NCBI GenBank assembly: GCA_903870685.1
Contig: CAIQDX010000040.1
Location: 17,811-81,810, forward strand
Reading direction: 5' to 3'
Length of the DNA: 64,000 nucleotides
Source of the DNA: an uncultured Chitinophagaceae bacterium
GTDB lineage: Bacteria; Bacteroidota; Bacteroidia; Chitinophagales; Chitinophagaceae
The notes under the pieces: generated by a model
Told to the model about the DNA's origin: nothing
Database searches by the model: none
What the model saw: the letters and a program-made list of their open reading frames with translations, nothing else
Position numbers and translations under genes: made by a program
In this document: piece after piece, positions 36,215 to 44,280 of the stretch
Layout: every line of letters starts with the position of its first letter
Position numbering within the stretch: position 1 is the first letter of the stretch

Positions 36215-37123
36215 TTATTTGGTAATGATTTTATCTAAAGATTTAAAATTTAGTTCGCCAAGTTCATCAGGGGTTGCTTGAGTAAATGGTATAAACCAAA
36301 TATCATTAAGGTTATTAGGAATTCTATTGATTTCATAAAGTATAACTAAGTCACAAAAAATATTTTTTTGATCAACATAGTCTTTAGTTAAAACAATGTT
36401 CATGCCTTCCCCTTTAGTATTTGCACTCGGATAAATTAATGCATCATAGAATCTATCAAAAGGTTTAAATAGAGTCATTATTTTATTATAATATGTGGCA
36501 GTGATTTTATATGCCGCTTCGCGATTAGAGTTTTTACAAAATAACTCACTCAAGTATTTCAATTTTTCAATAAAATTTAGATACACTTCATTTGATTGAC
36601 TACTCTCTTTTAATTGAGCATCAAAATGGTTATATAAAAAGTTGAAATTTTCATTAGTAATAATTGAATTAGAATAATAAGGTAAAAACCAAAACACAGG
36701 TTGCTTTATAATCTGCCATCTTGATACCGCAGCAATTCTTCCATCGAAAGAAGGGTCATCAATTATTTTTTGCACTGTAGTCTCCATTAGTGAAGGTTGA
36801 GCTCCATCACCAAAGTTTAACATACCTCCAGGAATACTTGCATAAAAAACTTGTTGAGCTTCAAAATTGCATCGCTGTAATGGAATATTATTTTTTTTTA
36901 AATCAGGCACATAAGAACACCTAGAAATGTTTGAACAAGTTTCATTTTTATCAAGCAAAGAAGTTCTAATTAAAAAAGGAATTTTTTCTAATTGTAAAGC
37001 CCCTAATGGAACTTGAAATATCAAGTCTTCAATCAAAGAATCAAATTCAATTTCTGAAATAGATTTATCGTTAAGCAATTTTTCAAATCTTTCTTTATAA
37101 GAATCGATAGGAATTATAGCCAT
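36215..37123 (-). CDS. RES-domain-like protein
   Basis: A 302-residue cytoplasmic protein not recognised with certainty. Its middle and end resemble the RES fold (NAD-consuming enzymes related to ADP-ribosyltransferases): R84 before QQVFYASIPG (90-99), E114 in SLMETT, and DALIYPSANTKGEGMNIVL with S233. These could be the Arg-Glu-Ser set that names the family. RES toxins are normally 150-230 residues and paired with an Xre/MbcA-type antitoxin; this protein is longer and no antitoxin gene adjoins. Its Lys/Asn/Ile-rich composition is typical for this genome. Alternative: an unrelated metabolic protein. Confidence 0.5.
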   Translation of the reverse strand: MAIIPIDSYKERFEKLLNDKSISEIEFDSLIEDLIFQVPLGALQLEKIPFLIRTSLLDKNETCSNISRCSYVPDLKKNNIPLQRCNFEAQQVFYASIPGGMLNFGDGAQPSLMETTVQKIIDDPSFDGRIAAVSRWQIIKQPVFWFLPYYSNSIITNENFNFLYNHFDAQLKESSQSNEVYLNFIEKLKYLSELFCKNSNREAAYKITATYYNKIMTLFKPFDRFYDALIYPSANTKGEGMNIVLTKDYVDQKNIFCDLVILYEINRIPNNLNDIWFIPFTQATPDELGELNFKSLDKIITK

Positions 37124-37181
37124 ACTTTTATAAATTAATTTGAATTAAAATTACTATTGTAACAAAGAATATCAAAACAAC

Positions 37182-37772
37182 TCATTCCCCCAATCCAAAA
37201 ATACTTATCTGTTTGCAAGTGTCAAATTCATGTTTCCTTTTCAACAAGATCAATTGCTTTACTTCAAAAGAAGCATAAAAAGATTTGGGTGCATATTCTA
37301 CAATTGCTTTCTCATAAATAGTTGCAGGTAATTTTCTTGCAATGCTGAGATGCGGATGGGTAATGAGTTTCATGGGGGGACAATCATTTCCTCTTACATA
37401 TTGATCCACTACTTTTAATGATGTTGCCAATTGTTTAAACGGTTGATGATCCTGCACACGCAGATAAACGGTATGCGGCGGAAAACCACTGTAATTATTT
37501 AATGAAACAGAAAATTTATTTTGTGTACTGATGATGCGTTGCATCCACCGGATAATGGTTTCTTCCATTGTTTCTTTTGCCAGAAATTTACTTACTGTAA
37601 TATGCGGCTTAGTTTTAATGGCAACTTTTTCTTTAAACAAATCGAAGAATAAATTTTTTTCTTCCATCACTTGATGATACACTTTTTCGTCGGGATGCGC
37701 TACTAATAAGTATTCGTACAAATTGCTGAGCAGTGGCAATCGTGTTGCAGGTTCGTAAACAAAAATTTTCAT
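37182..37772 (-). CDS. 2H phosphodiesterase / 2'-5' RNA ligase-like protein
   Basis: A 196-residue protein with two H-x-T/S motifs of the 2H superfamily: H57-I-T59 (KPHITVSKF) and H141-L-S143 (HPHLSIARKL). The family ligates or cleaves 2'-5' or 2',3'-cyclic phosphates in RNA or nucleotides. It is divergent from umuD, with only 71 bases between the start codons, and that gap carries a doubled palindrome, so shared control with the polymerase V genes is likely (inference). Confidence 0.82.
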   Translation of the reverse strand: MKIFVYEPATRLPLLSNLYEYLLVAHPDEKVYHQVMEEKNLFFDLFKEKVAIKTKPHITVSKFLAKETMEETIIRWMQRIISTQNKFSVSLNNYSGFPPHTVYLRVQDHQPFKQLATSLKVVDQYVRGNDCPPMKLITHPHLSIARKLPATIYEKAIVEYAPKSFYASFEVKQLILLKRKHEFDTCKQISIFGLGE

Positions 37773-37789
37773 AATAAAATTTTATTCGT

Positions 37790-37825
37790 TAAATAATTTA
37801 GCATAAATTTACTAAATAATTTAGT
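37790..37825. promoter_or_regulatory. Tandem palindromic operators between the 2H gene and umuD
   Basis: The 12-mer TAAATAATTTAG occurs at 37790-37801 and 37813-37824, start to start 23 bases (about two helical turns). The second copy lies in a perfect odd palindrome ACTAAAT-A-ATTTAGT (37811-37825); the first has one mismatched pair at each end. No TAnnTTTG box is visible on either strand of this divergent region. A repressor of LexA or Xre type is the natural candidate. Confidence 0.65.
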
Positions 37826-37843
37826 ACAAAAAATTTAATTATA

Positions 37844-38308
37844 ATGGATAATGAAACTTTTTATCGGTCGGCTTATGATGGTTCTAAAAAATTTCATCAA
37901 CACGATATTCAAACTGCCAATGCTACCGGCTTTGGAGCAGCAGCAGATGATTATATGGAACGCGGTATTGATTTAAACGAACAGCTTGTTATAAACAAAC
38001 CGGCTACTTATTTTTTCAGAATGAACAGCAATGCAATGGAAACTGCTAATATTTTTACGGGTGATATATTAATCGTTGATAGAAGTATTAAAGCCGCTAA
38101 TGGGAAAATCATTGTGGCTTCTGTTAACGGTGATTTATTAGTACGTCGTTTCTGTCAAAATTTTAATAAGGCCATGCTTTGTGCTGATAATAAAAAATTT
38201 AAAGACATTCAGTTGGATGAATTTACGCAGTTTCAATCATGGGGTGTAGTTACTTGCTGCATTCATTTAATCGACCCCTCACTGCTTGCCTTTAATAATA
38301 AAGATTAG
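37844..38308 (+). CDS. umuD: UmuD-like S24 protein with substituted catalytic dyad
   Basis: A 154-residue partner of the translesion polymerase encoded next. It aligns along its length with UmuD (ADDYMERGIDLNEQLVINKP, then GDILIVDRSIKAANGKIIVA). In UmuD the nucleophile is S60 (GDSM) and the base K97 (TVKKL). Here the equivalent positions are A64 (in NSNAM) and R101 (in LLVRRF), and the residue before the cleaved bond is T28 rather than Cys or Ala. Self-cleavage is therefore not expected. The frame is intact and the codons are unambiguous, so this looks like a maintained substitution, not decay. The UmuC gene starts 13 bases downstream. Confidence 0.88.
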   Translation: MDNETFYRSAYDGSKKFHQHDIQTANATGFGAAADDYMERGIDLNEQLVINKPATYFFRMNSNAMETANIFTGDILIVDRSIKAANGKIIVASVNGDLLVRRFCQNFNKAMLCADNKKFKDIQLDEFTQFQSWGVVTCCIHLIDPSLLAFNNKD

Positions 38309-38321
38309 CTAAAAAAATACC

Positions 38322-39602
38322 TTGAAAGCAATTGTAGATTGTAATAGTTTTTATTGTTCGTGCGAAAGATTATTTCGCCCCGATTTGGAGAACAAACCCG
38401 TTATTGTTTTAAGTAATAATGATGGTTGTATCATTTCAAGAAGTGATGAAGCAAAAAAACTTGGCGTGCAAATGGCGGGTCCATATTTTAAAGCAAAACC
38501 AATGATCGAAAAATATGGCGTAACAACTTTTTCTTCAAATTATCATTTGTATGGCGATCTAAGTTGGCGTGTAATGGAAACATTGCGCATGTTGGTGGAC
38601 AAAGAAAATGTAGAAGTTTATTCGGTAGATGAAGCGTTTGTAAATATGGAACATATCCCTGCTGAAACATTGCATTTCACAACAAAAGAAATAAAAGAAA
38701 CAATTGAAATGTGGACCGGCATTAAAGTTTCTATCGGTGTAGCGCCAACAAAAGTGTTGAGCAAAGTTGCCAATCGTTTATCTAAAAAAAATAAAATCGA
38801 AACAGAATGTGTAATGGTTTTAGATAGCGAAGAAAAAATAAACGATGCTTTGCAACGCACATCTGTTGAAGCAATTTGGGGCGTGGGTTATCAATATGCA
38901 ATAAAACTGCGTCAGCTAAGAATTAATACAGCATTGGATTTGAAACGAATGAGTACATCGTGGGCGCATCGTCATCTCGGTGGTGTTGTTGGTGTTCGTT
39001 TAATAAAAGAATTAAATGGCGAGCCTGCCATTGAAATGGAAGATGAACTCATCAATAAAAAAATGATCGCTACAACAAGAATGTTTGGTGAGCCTGTTAA
39101 AAATATTAAAGACATTAAAGAAGCCGTTGCAACTTATACATCGCGTGCTGCAGAAAAATTGCGAAGACAAAATAGTGCAGCAAAAACAATCAGTGTTTTT
39201 ATCGTTCCAAAAGAAGAGTCGCATACAAAACATTTTCATCATGGCCCATCGGTTGGCACATATATTCATTTGCCCGTTGCCACTTCTATCACTAACGAAT
39301 TAATTAAACCCGCAGTGCAATTGGTCGATCGTTTATTTGAAGAAGGAAATATTTATAAAAAAGCCGGAGTGATGTTAAGCAATATTGTTCCCGATACTTC
39401 CATTCAGGGAAATTTGTTTTTACCCGAAATAAAAAATAATCAACGGTTGTTGATGAACATGATCGATAATGTAAACTTCAGTATGCGTGATGATGTATTA
39501 AAGTTTGCTGCAAGCGGCACCACAAGAGATTGGAAAATGCGGCAAGAACTTCGTTCTGAAAGATATACCACGCGATGGAATGAACTATTCGAAATAAAAT
39601 AA
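38322..39602 (+). CDS. umuC: DNA polymerase V catalytic subunit UmuC (Y family)
   Basis: Error-prone polymerase copying past lesions, 426 residues. Active-site carboxylates are D6 (AIVDCNSFYCSCERLF) and D103/E104 (VYSVDEAFVNM); a helix-hairpin-helix (VEAIWGVGYQYAIKLRQL) and a little-finger domain follow. The start is a TTG at 38322: there is no in-frame ATG before the upstream stop, and MKAIVDCNSFY is where the family begins. The gene is coupled to the UmuD-like gene (13-base gap). Confidence 0.93.
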   Translation: MKAIVDCNSFYCSCERLFRPDLENKPVIVLSNNDGCIISRSDEAKKLGVQMAGPYFKAKPMIEKYGVTTFSSNYHLYGDLSWRVMETLRMLVDKENVEVYSVDEAFVNMEHIPAETLHFTTKEIKETIEMWTGIKVSIGVAPTKVLSKVANRLSKKNKIETECVMVLDSEEKINDALQRTSVEAIWGVGYQYAIKLRQLRINTALDLKRMSTSWAHRHLGGVVGVRLIKELNGEPAIEMEDELINKKMIATTRMFGEPVKNIKDIKEAVATYTSRAAEKLRRQNSAAKTISVFIVPKEESHTKHFHHGPSVGTYIHLPVATSITNELIKPAVQLVDRLFEEGNIYKKAGVMLSNIVPDTSIQGNLFLPEIKNNQRLLMNMIDNVNFSMRDDVLKFAASGTTRDWKMRQELRSERYTTRWNELFEIK

Positions 39603-39617
39603 ATTATTTTTTTTACC

Positions 39618-39677
39618 GGCTTTTGTATTTCAATGAAAGCATTGTTGCGTCGCACTCCTGTGCTGCAACAATACTTT
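39618..39677 (+). repeat. Dispersed repeat copy with long hairpin arms
   Basis: GGCTTTTGT at 39618, core GTTGCGTCGCACTCCTGTGC at 39644-39663 (three differences from the commonest core), and arms GAAAGCATTGTTGC (39635-39648) / GCAACAATACTTTC (39664-39677) complementary at 13 of 14 positions. It fills the gap between the convergent umuC and DUF4136 genes. Confidence 0.75.
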
Positions 39678-39684
39678 CAGAAAA

Positions 39685-40221
39685 TTATTTTTTTATCTCA
39701 ACAGGATATTTTTTAAATAATTTTTTTATTCCACTCTCAGTTAATTTTTGCAATGATGTTTTATTTCTTGGAACAATTCCTTCCATCGAACCTCTCCACA
39801 CTAATTTATTTTGTGAAGCATCAACAATATCCAATGTTAAGGCACCTTCTTTAAAAAGTCCAGCAATAATATTGTCGCTTTTTAAACTATAATCTTGCTG
39901 ACCTAAATATTTCGTAGCATCTGTTCGAGAATCTGATTGTCGTGTTTCTTCTCTAACAACAATTCCAATATTAATTAAAAGATCGGGATTAGTGCTTGCT
40001 TGCAAATATCCGCGACTATTCATTTCTTTAATGATTGCACTTTTTAAAATATTGGTTCGCTGTGTAAAATTTTTGGTAGTGGTATCGCCCGATGCTTTTA
40101 ATTCATAAAAATTAAAAGTCTTGTATTTGTTAAGATCAATGTTATCGGCAGTTTTGGTATAAGCAATTTTTATTGGAGAACACGATGCAAACAACAGCAA
40201 TAAGCAAATAAGGTTTTTCAT
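39685..40221 (-). CDS. DUF4136 lipoprotein
   Basis: A 178-residue lipoprotein (lipobox LFASC near residue 14 from ATG 40221) of the DUF4136 family, with the typical LNKYKTFNFYE start of the mature domain, SRGYLQASTNPDLLINIG in the middle and LVWRGSMEGIVP towards the end. Function unknown; the family is widespread in Gram-negative envelopes. It lies 19 bases downstream of the DUF72 gene. Confidence 0.85.
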   Translation of the reverse strand: MKNLICLLLLFASCSPIKIAYTKTADNIDLNKYKTFNFYELKASGDTTTKNFTQRTNILKSAIIKEMNSRGYLQASTNPDLLINIGIVVREETRQSDSRTDATKYLGQQDYSLKSDNIIAGLFKEGALTLDIVDASQNKLVWRGSMEGIVPRNKTSLQKLTESGIKKLFKKYPVEIKK

Positions 40222-40240
40222 ATCGAACATTTTAATTGTT

Positions 40241-41143
40241 CTAAAAAAGCGTAGGCTGAATAAAAACAGGCTTTTGCAAAGTTAAGCCGCATATTGCATT
40301 TAATTTATCAACTAAATAAACAGTTAATTCAGGCGAATAACTTTCATCGTGCATGTGCATGAAAAAATATAATTCTTCTAACCCATTATCTAACCAATAT
40401 TTTATTCGATTAACCCAATCATCAATTCTTGTATAATCTGTTGCATGCAAACTGTTACCTACATAACGGATAAAAGCTTTTGGAACAGTAAGATGCATGT
40501 GTGCACAATCTCGTCTGCCACTGGTATCGGTAATAATGGCACCCACGTTTATTTGTTTTAACGTTTCAAATAATTCGTTGCGGATATTTTCTTTACCAAA
40601 CCAATCAGGATGGCGAACTTCTAAAAAGAATTGCAGATCGGTTGGAAGTGATCTTAAAAAATCAAACAATTCATTTTTTCTTTTTGTAGTAAACGCATCG
40701 CTTACCTGAACAAACACCGGACCTAAATGTTTTTCGAATGCAATAATACCGCGCAAAAATTCAGAGGTAATAAAATCCTTCCTTTTTAAACTTCTGCGAT
40801 GAGTTATGCCTTGATACATTTTTGGGCAAAACATAAAATCTTTACCATCAGCTTTTGCTGCCCACTTTGCAATACCTTCAGCTGTATAAACATTGTAATG
40901 CGTAGCATTCAATTCTATGCTGTTATAATGTTTTACATAATGTTCTAAAAAATCTTTTTCTTTTGTTTTGAGAGGATAAATTTTACCAAGCCATTCCGTC
41001 CTTCCCCATTTGGCACAACCAATATAAATTTTAGGATGATCTATTTTCCCCCCTTTCATTATTTGTTGATTGAATAAAGGTTCTTTATGTAAAGAAAAAT
41101 TAATGGCAGATAATTCTGTTTCAGTAACGCGACCGAATTCCAT
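40241..41143 (-). CDS. DUF72 family protein
   Basis: A 300-residue TIM-barrel protein of the DUF72 (YecE) family. Visible signatures: YIGCAKWGRTEWLGKIYP, HYNSIELNATHYN, FCPKMYQGITHRRSL, FFLEVRHPDWF and the C-terminal LYFFMHMHDE. The activity is not established to my knowledge. A perfect TAGATTTG box is 18 bases upstream. Confidence 0.88.
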   Translation of the reverse strand: MEFGRVTETELSAINFSLHKEPLFNQQIMKGGKIDHPKIYIGCAKWGRTEWLGKIYPLKTKEKDFLEHYVKHYNSIELNATHYNVYTAEGIAKWAAKADGKDFMFCPKMYQGITHRRSLKRKDFITSEFLRGIIAFEKHLGPVFVQVSDAFTTKRKNELFDFLRSLPTDLQFFLEVRHPDWFGKENIRNELFETLKQINVGAIITDTSGRRDCAHMHLTVPKAFIRYVGNSLHATDYTRIDDWVNRIKYWLDNGLEELYFFMHMHDESYSPELTVYLVDKLNAICGLTLQKPVFIQPTLF

Positions 41144-41160
41144 TGTACATGTTTATACAC

Positions 41161-41168
41161 CAAATCTA
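41161..41168 (-). promoter_or_regulatory. -7 promoter element of the DUF72 gene
   Basis: TAGATTTG on the minus strand (complement of 41161-41168), a perfect TAnnTTTG, 18 bases before the start codon; no clear upstream TTTG. Confidence 0.5.
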
Positions 41169-41323
41169 ATAACTTAGAATTGATTTGAATAATCGAAAGA
41201 AAACTTAAATTTTGTATTTAACTATCAATTGTTAGCATTTCCTTAAATCTGGCATAGTTTTGATGATAATATATTTGACATTAAACTCTTCTACATAATG
41301 GTCATCTATTAATTGTATAATTT

Positions 41324-43567
41324 ATGATTATGAAAACTTTACAAATTATTTTATCATTCATCTTTACTACTTCTCTGTTTGCCAGTAAAATTGATGCACA
41401 GGAAGATTGGCCAAAAGTCATTGCTGCAAGCGATGGTTCTGTAATTAAAATTTATCATCCACAGCCGGAATCTTTTACGGGTGATGTTTTAAAATTACGG
41501 TTTGCAGTTTCTGTAACCGAACAAGGAAAAACAGATCCTGTGTTTGGAACTTTTTGGTCGATAAATAATGTTGAAACAGATCGCGATAATCGCAATATCA
41601 GTATTGTTTCTGTTCAGGTTCCCAATTTGAAATTTGGATCGGATATGGATGACAACAGGATAACTTTTTTGCGATCAGCTTTAGAAACTGAAATTCCAAA
41701 TTTGCATATCATTTTGCCAATGGATGAATTGGAAAGTATGTTGCAATCAAATACTGAAGAAAGAAAATTATCGAAAAATTTAAATACAACGCCACCAAAA
41801 ATTATATCATCAAACAAACCATCAACTTTAGTTTTAGTTGATGGCATGCCAAAATTAAAATTCAATAATGATTGGGGTGTTGATGTTGTTGTTAATTCAC
41901 CATTCACGATTATTAAAAATAATAATGGGGCGTTTTATTTATACGGTGGTAAACATTGGTATAGCGCACCATCTGCAACCGGACCTTATACTTATGTAAA
42001 TGATGTTCCGAACAATTTGAATAAAATTCAAACTGCAGTTGATAATGCAAATACCAGTGATCCAGGCTTTACAAAAAATGATGCAACAGCAAATACCAAT
42101 GATGTTACAAATATTATTGTAAGTACCGAACCAGCCGAATTAATTCAAACCAACGGAGAAGCAAATTTAACGTCCATTGAAGGAACAAATTTGTTGTATG
42201 TAACCAATACCGAAAATGATATTTTTATTGATCAATCATCTCAAAAATATTATGTTTTGTTATCGGGTCGTTGGTATCAAGCATCAAACTTAAATGGGCC
42301 ATGGCAATACACTGCATCAAATAATTTACCTGCCGATTTTGCAAAAATTCCCGAAGGCTCACCAAAGGATAATGTGTTGGCAAGTGTTGCCGGAACACAA
42401 GCTGCAAAAGAAGCGATCATGGATGCACAAATTCCGCAAACTGCAAAAGTTGATCGTAATAAAGCCGCTGCAAATGTTACGTATGATCGTGCTCCTCGAT
42501 TCGAAAATATACAAGGTACCAATATGCAGTATGGAGTTAATACACAAAGCTCGGTTATACGCTATGGAAATAAATATTATGTTGTAGAAAATGGTGTTTG
42601 GTTTGAATCATATAATGCAAATGGTCCATGGACTGTTGCAACAGAAAGACCTGAAGAAGTTGATATTATTCCACCAACTAGTCCGGTGTACAATATGAAA
42701 TATGTTTATATCTACGATGTAACCCCTAATTGGGTTTATATGGGATATACTCCCGGATATTTAAACACCTATATTTTTGGACCAACAGTAGTTTACGGAA
42801 CAGGATTTTATTATTCTCCATGGTATGGAAATTATTATTATCCTCGTCCATATACTTGGGGTTTTAGAATGCATTATAATCCTTGGATGGGATGGAGTAT
42901 GGGCTATGGTTATAGTTTTGGTTGGTTCAACTTTGGTTTTGGAATGAATTTATGGCCGGGTTGGGGTGGCGGTTGGTGGGGTCCATACGCATATCATCCA
43001 CCATACAGAAATTATACAGCAGGTTACAAAAATTATGGATATTATGGTAACAGAGGATTTGCGATGGGAAACTCTATTCGAAATAATAATGTTCGAATCA
43101 ACAATTATTCAAACAATATTTATAACAGAAGAAATGATGTAGTTACAAGAAATAATATTATTGTCAACAACAGAAGTAATTCTGTAAATAATAATGGTAA
43201 TACAAATAGACAAGGTAATTATTCACCGGCAGTAATTCCAAGAACACCAAACGGATCTTTAAATACAAATCAAAATCGTAATCAAGGTTCTATTATTACA
43301 ACCGACAGACAAGGCAATGTTTTCCAGAGAAATCAAAATGGCGCAATACAGCAACGTCAGGGTTCTTCATGGCAACCGGTAAATAATAATAGTAACGCGG
43401 CACAAAATTTTAATCAACAACAACAGCAACATGATCGCGGTCAACAGAGAGCTCAAAATTTTCAATCGCAAAGAACGACTGCGCCAACACCGCAAGTAAA
43501 CAGACCAAGTGGTGGTGGAAACAGACCTAGTGGTAATAACGGCGGTCGCGGAGGTAGAAGAGATTAA
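41324..43567 (+). CDS. Large exported aromatic-rich repeat protein
   Basis: A 747-residue protein with a signal peptide (IILSFIFTTSLFASKIDAQ). After a 150-residue N-terminal domain there are three diverged repeats of the form YY-x-x-x-GRWY-x-A-x-x-x-x-GPW, at about residues 204, 309 and 417. Then comes a Tyr/Trp/Gly/Pro-rich block (about 480-570, with YYSPWYGNYYYPRPYTWGF) and a 170-residue Asn/Gln/Arg-rich low-complexity tail ending in Gly-Arg-rich sequence. It looks like a surface or secreted matrix-type protein. I recognise no enzyme domain and no C-terminal sorting domain. Confidence 0.75.
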   Translation: MIMKTLQIILSFIFTTSLFASKIDAQEDWPKVIAASDGSVIKIYHPQPESFTGDVLKLRFAVSVTEQGKTDPVFGTFWSINNVETDRDNRNISIVSVQVPNLKFGSDMDDNRITFLRSALETEIPNLHIILPMDELESMLQSNTEERKLSKNLNTTPPKIISSNKPSTLVLVDGMPKLKFNNDWGVDVVVNSPFTIIKNNNGAFYLYGGKHWYSAPSATGPYTYVNDVPNNLNKIQTAVDNANTSDPGFTKNDATANTNDVTNIIVSTEPAELIQTNGEANLTSIEGTNLLYVTNTENDIFIDQSSQKYYVLLSGRWYQASNLNGPWQYTASNNLPADFAKIPEGSPKDNVLASVAGTQAAKEAIMDAQIPQTAKVDRNKAAANVTYDRAPRFENIQGTNMQYGVNTQSSVIRYGNKYYVVENGVWFESYNANGPWTVATERPEEVDIIPPTSPVYNMKYVYIYDVTPNWVYMGYTPGYLNTYIFGPTVVYGTGFYYSPWYGNYYYPRPYTWGFRMHYNPWMGWSMGYGYSFGWFNFGFGMNLWPGWGGGWWGPYAYHPPYRNYTAGYKNYGYYGNRGFAMGNSIRNNNVRINNYSNNIYNRRNDVVTRNNIIVNNRSNSVNNNGNTNRQGNYSPAVIPRTPNGSLNTNQNRNQGSIITTDRQGNVFQRNQNGAIQQRQGSSWQPVNNNSNAAQNFNQQQQQHDRGQQRAQNFQSQRTTAPTPQVNRPSGGGNRPSGNNGGRGGRRD

Positions 43568-43587
43568 ATATCAATTTTCCTTATAAA

Positions 43588-43622
43588 ATAAAATGCCCGT
43601 TAATTTTTAACGGGCATTTTAT
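43588..43622. terminator. Bidirectional terminator
   Basis: Perfect stem AAATGCCCGTTAA/TTAACGGGCATTT (43591-43603, 43607-43619) with flanking A- and T-runs between two convergent genes. Confidence 0.85.
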
Positions 43623-43641
43623 TTATTGAATGAATAAAAAA

Positions 43642-44220
43642 TTATTGTTTTAATTCATAATTTCTGAACGCTTTAAATTTAAATACTCTTTCTTCAGAAA
43701 CCATTCTATATTGAATGACACGCTTGCCACCAGTGGGTTTATCGGGATTGTCGTCTGCTTTAAATACAGGAAAACTTCTTAATACTGTTCCTTCCATTAA
43801 AGAAAACTCATCATGACCTCTATATCCATCTCTCAACTTTGAATCGTCACGTATATCTGGAAAATAAATTGGCGCATAAGATTTATTTTCAACCGATGTT
43901 ATCGCAAAGATATTTACATATTCATTTGGATTGCCACTACCATCCGAAATAATAAATAAGTCGGGGAAACCATCATTATTAAAATCATCGATCTGAACAC
44001 TTTTTATTCTGCCTCTCACATAAAATTCCATATCTCTTGCTTCACTTTCAAAACCAATTGGTTTTAGAGAGACTTGATTTTTATCTACACTTTTATTCGG
44101 ACAAATAATTTTGTATCCAGACTTACCAATTTTTAAAGTGGTATCAATTTTTCTGAATTGACTTTGTACATTATTGAAACTGATCAATGAAACCAGCAGC
44201 ACAAATATTTTATAATTCAT
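43642..44220 (-). CDS. Exported protein with FG-GAP/VCBS-like element
   Basis: A 192-residue protein with a signal peptide (FVLLVSLISFNNVQSQ). The segment IDDFNNDGFPDLFIISD is an Asp/Asn-rich calcium-loop motif of the FG-GAP/VCBS type; only one such unit is present, so this is not a full propeller. Role unknown. Confidence 0.65.
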   Translation of the reverse strand: MNYKIFVLLVSLISFNNVQSQFRKIDTTLKIGKSGYKIICPNKSVDKNQVSLKPIGFESEARDMEFYVRGRIKSVQIDDFNNDGFPDLFIISDGSGNPNEYVNIFAITSVENKSYAPIYFPDIRDDSKLRDGYRGHDEFSLMEGTVLRSFPVFKADDNPDKPTGGKRVIQYRMVSEERVFKFKAFRNYELKQ

Positions 44221-44280
44221 TTCTAAAAATTCTTTTGAGGCTTTGAAATTAGTGATTTATCTCTTTTGCAACATAATGAT

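Noticed and set aside
36215..37772. RES-like and 2H genes as a toxin-antitoxin operon
   Set aside because: The 2H protein has intact catalytic motifs and is not an Xre/MbcA-like antitoxin; there are 58 bases and no coupling between them.
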